From Strongyloides papillosus (Eukaryota; Nematoda; Chromadorea; Rhabditida; Strongyloididae), in the NCBI GenBank assembly GCA_005656395.1, contig SRSI01000049.1, positions 434,001-498,000 of the forward strand: a stretch of DNA of 64,000 nucleotides, read 5' to 3'. The notes below the pieces were generated by a model. It was given only the letters and a program-made list of their open reading frames with translations, had not been told where the DNA came from and searched no databases. A program made the translations under genes and the position numbers. Positions 58,116-64,000 of the stretch are shown piece by piece (position 1 is the first letter of the stretch; each line of letters starts with the position of its first letter).

Positions 58116-59683
58116 ATCCAGTATAATTGCACAATAAATCCTTAATTATCATAACACTAAACAAATTAAAGTTATCATTTATAGCTTTATCAAGTATTAT
58201 GTTTAGGTTTTATATATTCTTAAGAAAAGTTCTAAATTTAGCAAAATATTGCTACAATGCTCGAGAAAAATTTAAATTTAGCAAAATGTAACTAAGAAAA
58301 TTACATTATTATTTGAGCGAATTTTTAAAATAAGCAAAAAATGACCAAAAACGTTTGCGCATAAGGGTGCTCAAACTTGTCATGATTTGTTCGTACTCTT
58401 CAAAAAGTATATTTGACAATCCTTGACATTTTACTACCCCCTAAAATGATTCATGTCTAAAACCTATTTTTTTAAATTATGATTTCTAAGTAATTACTGT
58501 CTTGATAAGCTGATAAAGTCATTTTTTACATCATTAAGATGATTCAACCTCCTTAAAATAAGCTTTGATCTTTTTAATTTTTTAACTAAATCTTTTTCTC
58601 TGTATAATTAACTGTTCATTCTTAAAATGCGATTTGAATATTATGAAAATATCTCTATGGTTTGTAATCTTTAGAGTGGGATCTTGTTTTTTTAAATATT
58701 AATGTAATGGAAGGTACTTTAAGATGATGGATTTAAAGAACTTTTCAAAATTATAAGTTCATAAAAATATCTATTAACTGATAAATATAAGGTAATTTTT
58801 TTTGTACTAAAAATAAATTTAAATTCATCTGTACTATCTAATATTATTTACTATAACTTATTATATACTATTTTTAAAACATTACTAATTAATAAGTTTG
58901 GTATCTATATAATGTCAAGTATAATAAACATATATTCAAGAACAAGCTATTAATAAATACATTTTTATTACCAAATATCAAATAGATAGTCTATCCAGTC
59001 CAAATATAGAATAAATGTAAAAAATTATACTCTTTTTTAATAATTTTTAGGAACATTTCATTAGTTGCACACTCAAGTTACTTTAATATAAGGATTATCA
59101 TCTTCTTTCTCCACCATCAAACTTAATTAAAATTACATGTTAAAAAGTTTTATAATCCTAAAGAATATCATTTTGTATTTAATTTTTAAATTAATGTAAC
59201 CGGATACATATATTTAGGAGTCATTTTATAAAATAATTATTATTTTTAACTACTTGTTCTCGGTTATTTATTTATTTTTTACTCAAGATCTTTGTATACT
59301 TAAACTTTGAGGGGGATAGGTTCTCAATATAATTATATGTTTTTGTTTTTCACCAGAAAAAAAGTAATTTAATTCAATAAGTTTTGTGTAAATTAATGAA
59401 AAGAACTAAAAAAAAACTACATAATAATTATTAATAACATAATTTTTCATATTCTTGGTATACACAAGTATATTAATAATAATCAAGATTTATATTTTAC
59501 ATTCTAACTGAATATAAAGATAATAAATAACAATTTATCTGTCCCATTCTTATTATGTCTTGATAAAAGATTAATAATTTTTATAAAGAGATTAGATTTA
59601 TATTTACCTCATTCATTACAAAATTTCTTTTTATTTTTTACAGAAAATAAAATTATTTATATTTACTTATAAGAATAAGTATA

Positions 59684-60619
59684 ATGAATAGTCTTGAAAT
59701 TTTCCAATTACTCTACCTGATTCCATCTTTAATATTTATGGGAATTATTGGATATTTGTTGCTTAAAAATATTTTGATGGGTACCCCAACGTTTTGTAAT
59801 GAATTCTATCCATTCCTTTGTTATCGTATTATTAATGATCTTTTTTACCATGTTAGTATGTTGTTTATGTTAAAATTCCCTATATGGGGTTTCTTTTTGG
59901 ATACATTTACGGATAATACCTTCCTAGCACAGATTGGATTCTTAATTGGTACCTCAACATGTTCAGTACCATTTATTCACGGATTAATTATTAGTTTCAT
60001 ACGGTTTGTAGCCATATACTATCCAATAAAGTATAAAAGTATTTTTACGTCAAGGAGAATAAAGCAAATGTGTATCGGGATGTTTCTTTGTAGTTTTGGG
60101 ATTGGACTTCCAACAGTATTCTTTGAATCAAGTTATTTATTAAAAAATGATACGTTTACCCTTACACCGTCATACATTACATCATCAATTATCTTCTATC
60201 AAATGTCTTATGGCATCTTTTTTTATGGTTCTGCTATTGTATTATCATTTTCGCTTAATGTCTTGAATATAATTGGATTAAATAGGAAGAAATATAATAG
60301 AAATATAAGGTATTCTGATAAGTATTATATAATTTATTCATTTTTTACACTTTTTACGTCAATCCTAATGGAGATATATATTGCTTTTAGAATTGGTGGA
60401 ACATACTTAAAGAATATTAACGTGAATTACATTGCTAATACCGTCCTTTCATGGTCTGCTGACATAGTAACATTAGGCAATTTTTATTTTATCATTATTA
60501 TATCAAGAGATATCAGGAAATTGTTGGCTGAGTCATTTAGAATAATGTTTAGTAAAGAAAATTATTCTTATTCAAGTGGACAATATGTACAGACTAAGAA
60601 TAATGGGACAAATATTTAA
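59684..60619 (+). CDS. Seven-transmembrane receptor, nematode srv-like
   Basis: 311 residues in one exon with seven hydrophobic segments. Shared with the downstream paralogue: NEFYP then CYR near the end of the first loop, CSVPFIHG in the third segment, and the cytoplasmic end FIRFVAIYYPIKY, which stands where DRY is in other receptors. This pattern fits the srg superfamily of chemoreceptors, closest to srv in my judgement. Such receptors are expressed in sensory neurons and detect environmental or host cues; the ligand is unknown. A Tyr/Ser-rich C-terminal tail follows the last segment. Confidence 0.82.
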   Translation: MNSLEIFQLLYLIPSLIFMGIIGYLLLKNILMGTPTFCNEFYPFLCYRIINDLFYHVSMLFMLKFPIWGFFLDTFTDNTFLAQIGFLIGTSTCSVPFIHGLIISFIRFVAIYYPIKYKSIFTSRRIKQMCIGMFLCSFGIGLPTVFFESSYLLKNDTFTLTPSYITSSIIFYQMSYGIFFYGSAIVLSFSLNVLNIIGLNRKKYNRNIRYSDKYYIIYSFFTLFTSILMEIYIAFRIGGTYLKNINVNYIANTVLSWSADIVTLGNFYFIIIISRDIRKLLAESFRIMFSKENYSYSSGQYVQTKNNGTNI

Positions 60620-62005
60620 TATAAGTTATGATACATTTTTAATATTTTTTTAAGTTTAATTAATAAAGATAAGTAATTAGTCATTGTAAGAGTAGTTTAA
60701 AGTTTAATATATAATGTATACATATGTCATAAGTATGTTCTTCTGTCTTTAACCTTTATTTTTAAAAAACATATGAGAATTTAACGTTAATAATTTTATA
60801 GTTTCTTTTATCAAAAAAATCACGTTCCTGGAATGAATTTTTTATTAAACTTAACGATAAGAAGTTGATACTTCAAATTGCATTATTATTTTCTTATCTT
60901 TACTTTGGTCAATGCTTTTGTGAATATAAAAATATTTCTTTGTTAAAAATAAACTTTTATAATTAAAATTATTATCATGAAAAGAGTGTTTAAGTGTGAA
61001 ATATTTTATTTATCTTCAAGTATGCTAATATTTAGCACTTCATTGTTAGAAATTGAAAAGAAGTATTTTGCAGAGGTGTTTCTAGAACAACGGTTAATGG
61101 AGAAAATTTAATATTGTTACTTTATTACATATTGGTAAAGCTATTATATGAGGGGATAAGGAAATTGTTTTGTAACTTTAAATTGCTGTTTTGTTTAAAA
61201 ATAGTTTTATTAATCGAATTTGTTATTAGAAGTTATCATTAAAAATTCATCCGGACTCATTATCATTAAATCACATAAAGTAAATGCTCTTTATACAAAT
61301 ACATTAACGTTAATAATAAAATGAATATTTAAATCTCTAGTTTTTTTTTAAATAATTAACAATTTCCTTATTTATCATTAAAGAGCGCACAATATAATGT
61401 GCTACCCTCACCTGTTTAAGTAAACTTTTTTTTCAAAGCATTTATCTTTATAATTAAGCAGCAAAATACATTTATAAATACAATTTTTTTTGTTCCAAAT
61501 AGTCAATTATAATAAAAAAGAACAAATATTAATTCATATAAGTTCCTATAATAAATTATAATCTTACAAAAATAAAAACTTTTATAATTATAAAAATTAG
61601 CAATGATTTTGAATCTTTTGCATGAGAATATTCTTTATAAGTATTATTTTTATGAAATATAAACTATATTACAATATTCTTAACTTTCGTATGTGGTGAA
61701 AAAATCTTTATTCTATTATTTATTCTTAAAATCTATTAAAATGGTTATGTGAAATGTATCTAAAATAATTAAAAGGAGGTAAAAAATTATTTTATTACTC
61801 AATTAGAAGGAAAAGTAATTTTCTATTTAGATTTTCTTTTTTTGTAGTGGGATAAATATTTGGAACTACAAGTTTTCCTCCTCCTCTTGGTGGTTTATAA
61901 ATTGTTTTAAGTAACTTAACATTTTTATTAGAATAAAAGAAGTTATTTGATTGTATTTAAAGTTCTATATAAATTTTGAGATAAGTACTTTCTAATATTT
62001 TTAAT
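60620..62005. other. Spacer between receptor paralogues
   Basis: 1386 bp, AT-rich. No receptor fragment or other gene recognised. Confidence 0.55.
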
Positions 62006-63026
62006 ATGGTTGTTGCTATTGTCGAGATATTCCAATTGGCATATTATATTCCATCAGTGATTCTTATGATATTTGTGGGAACATTATTACTATATAAAAT
62101 TCTAACAAAATCAAAAGCATTTCAAAATGAATTTTATCCTATGGTTTGTTACCGGACTTTCAATGATCTTGCATATCAGATTAGCATGATAGGTTTGTTG
62201 AAGTTACCATCGTGGTCAATTATGCCACAAATGTATCTTGACAGCATTTATTTAGCAGCAGTATCTTATGTTTTTGGTGCTACAACATTCTGTGTACCAT
62301 TTATACATACTTTTTTCTTATCAGGATTAAGATATATGGCCATTTACCATCCTGTAAAATACACAAGAATCTCATCACCAAGAACATCAATTATTCTTTG
62401 TAGTTTATTGCTTATTATTAGTTTAAGTATTGGTCTTCCATCATTAGCATACTCATCAAGATATGTTTATAATAATGTCACTGGTATCATTTCATCAACA
62501 TATCTTGATAAATCAGTTGCTTATTATCAATTTGCATATGTAACCTTTTTTTACTTGCCAATAATTATAATATCAGCTATTTTTAACGTAGCAAATTTTA
62601 TTGGTCTATCGAAAACTAATAAAAGAAATAAAAATAAAAGATCAGAGACTCTTTTTGCAGTTTATAGTCTTTTTACATTTTTTACGACATGCCTTATGGA
62701 GGCTTATCTTGGTAGCAGAATTATTGGAAATTTTTTGGGAAATCAAACGATTATATCAGTAGCCAATTATTCATTACAATGGATTGGTGATTTAGGAACA
62801 TTTGGAGACTTTTATTTTTTTATTTTTATTAAGTAAGTAAAAAATAATTATGATATTTTAGGTATAAAACTTTTTCTTTTTTAGTTCTGAGATAAGAGCG
62901 GCAATTAAAGAGATTGTTTGTAAGGTATTTGGTATCAAATATGCTCCTTCATTTGTTAAAACAACGGAAATAAAAAGTATTCATGATGGTAAGAGTATTC
63001 GTGGTAAACATATTACTACAACATAG
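62006..63026 (+). CDS. Seven-transmembrane receptor, second srv-like paralogue
   Basis: Exons 62006-62832 and 62885-63026 around a 52-bp intron give 322 residues. It aligns with the 59684 receptor throughout: NEFYPMVCYRTFNDL, CVPFIHTF, LRYMAIYHPVKY and the seventh segment. The intron lies after the seventh segment, where the upstream paralogue has none. An earlier acceptor-like TTTTAG inside the intron would give a stop at once, so the later one at 62884 is used. The C-terminal tail is basic (KSIRGKHITTT). It is a chemoreceptor by family; the ligand is unknown. Confidence 0.85.
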
Positions 63027-63114
63027 AATGATTTTCAATATGGAAATAAACTGTTAATTTTTTTAAGTAAGAAAACTTGTTATAATTGATCTCCTATCTT
63101 TTGAAGAAAGAATA

Positions 63115-63900
63115 TATTAGGTTGGTGCATAAATAATGGCCGCGGAGAGAAAAAATGAATTAAAACAATATTTCTTCAAGTTTATGCTAAGTAAATTAAT
63201 CAAAAATATATTCGTTAAAATCTACACATTTTTCTCAACATTCTAACAGCTTTTGAATCCCCGTTTTTAAAAATTCAGAACTTTTAGATTTAATGAAAGT
63301 CACTGAAATCGCTTCTTACCGACTCCTGATTCTTAAACAATTTATCCTTAAAAAATACATCCAAATGCTCAAACAAATTGGAAATTGTAAGAAAGAGATC
63401 AGGGAAGTATGAAGTGTAAGATAGAGCCCCATATTTTTATTCACCAAGTTTTTTTAGTACTAGTTTTGAAAAATGGCATCTTATCTTATCAATCTATAAT
63501 ATTGAGTTATTCCTATTTTTAAAGTCGGATGATTTTTTTTAGTTTTTCATTCACTTTCTTAAACTCCTGTCAATATATTTTAACTCTCTTGATCACTGCT
63601 TTAGATTTAGCTCGACAATCTTCCATTAATTCTGAGTATTGGTAGTAAAGGGTTCTCTTTTACCCTCTTCGTTATTGAGGTCAAAATTAACCCCTTGGAA
63701 TTTCTCAAACCACTAACGCAAATAGCGTTCAGAAGTTGACCATTCCCCCTATACATTCACTTTGTTTCAATATGCTTCAACTCTATTATATCTAAGTTTG
63801 AACTTATGTAAGAAAATTACCTGTAATTTCTTTTTTGACAATATCTTTAAGATTGGGCATAACTTTTTTAAAATTAATTTAAAAATCGAGGTAATATGCA
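63115..63900 (-). mobile_element. Decayed mariner (Tc1/mariner) transposon
   Basis: After a TA dinucleotide at 63115-63116 the sequence TTAGGTTGGTGCATAAATAATGG is nearly the terminal inverted repeat of the Hsmar1/cecropia type of mariner. It marks the 3-prime end of an element on the minus strand. The opposite terminus is not recognisable before the window ends, so the right boundary is approximate. The transposase remnant is listed separately. Confidence 0.8.
63196..63860 (-). pseudogene. Mariner transposase remnant
   Basis: Read on the minus strand from about 63860, a coding track with several stops shows the N-terminal helix-turn-helix part (IFLHKFKLRYNRVEAY, then STSERYLR-stop-WFEKF, then FDLNNEEGKREP). 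Near 63420-63300 comes the C-terminal YFPDLF and FKDKLFKNQESVRSDF segment. The track then ends with GIQKLLEC-stop-EKCVDFNEYIF at a stop at 63196. The part between the DNA-binding region and the YSPDL segment, which holds the first two catalytic aspartates, is missing or unreadable. The element is inactive. Confidence 0.75.
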
Positions 63901-64000
63901 AAATATTATCAGGGCAAGTCTCCCTACATTTCTATATGAAGACTGTTTTAATATGAATTTATTTATTTTAATTTTTTACAATGAAAAGTTGTAGTAAGAA

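Larger units (their letters stand above)
56897..59683. other. Intergenic region
   Basis: 2.8 kb. It holds the right copy of the 42-bp repeat (57095-57136) and a degenerate repeat at 57770-58115, both listed. The remainder is AT-rich with no recognised gene. Confidence 0.5.

Noticed and set aside
1..64000. CRISPR arrays, bacterial operons, rRNA and tRNA genes
   Set aside because: None seen; the window is nematode nuclear DNA with spliced genes. A covariance-model tRNA scan would settle the tRNA question.

Overview
This window is nuclear DNA from a nematode, most likely Strongyloididae (Strongyloides or a close relative). The evidence is the gene content (a nematode-type intermediate filament, a serpentine chemoreceptor-like pair, an RmlC epimerase, a TTLL11-type tubulin ligase, GCN2), very AT-rich intergenic DNA, and few introns. 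Most introns are 40-60 bp with GTAAGT-like donors and TTTTAG-like acceptors. All multi-exon models below were built by hand; each open frame closes to a whole number of codons across its splice sites.

Layout. 0.2-2.4 kb: tubulin glutamylase-like ttll-11 (-). 5.4-9.0 kb: a tandem array of three SDR9C-type short-chain dehydrogenases (+), the first broken. 9.0-14.0 kb: gene-free AT-rich DNA. 14.0-19.5 kb: gcn-2 (+). 19.9-21.2 kb: a protein with two SH2-like domains (-). 21.7-22.2 kb: a frameshifted BTB/KCTD-like gene (+). 24.3-28.0 kb: a receptor tyrosine phosphatase with two phosphatase domains whose usual roles look swapped (+). 29.4-30.1 kb: an unrecognised 219-residue protein (-). 30.7-32.1 kb: two tandem small heat-shock proteins (+) with visible heat-shock elements. 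34.9-37.7 kb: an intermediate filament gene (+) with a possible second first exon. 38.3-39.5 kb: an unrecognised acidic protein (+). 39.8-41.7 kb: malic enzyme (-). 42.8-43.9 kb: WDR82/Swd2 (+). 44.8 kb: a 67-residue protein (-) with a 60-residue paralogue at 56.7 kb (+). 46.0 kb: a secreted 18-cysteine protein (+). 46.7-47.4 kb: dTDP-rhamnose epimerase rml-3 (-). 48.0-50.7 kb: a secreted Pro/Asn/Gln-rich protein (-). 54.7-56.5 kb: an F-box-like protein (-). 59.7 and 62.0 kb: two paralogous 7TM receptors (+). 63.1 kb to near the end: a decayed mariner transposon (-).

The genes do not form one pathway. The recurring theme is local duplication followed by divergence: SDRs, sHSPs, 7TM receptors, the small-protein pair, and a 136-bp non-coding duplication between 21.3 and 29.3 kb. 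Intron presence differs between neighbouring paralogues in two of these families. The strongest candidates for something new are the phosphatase with a dead first and signature-intact second domain, the SH2-like doublet near it, the small-protein pair, and the alternative first exon of the filament gene.
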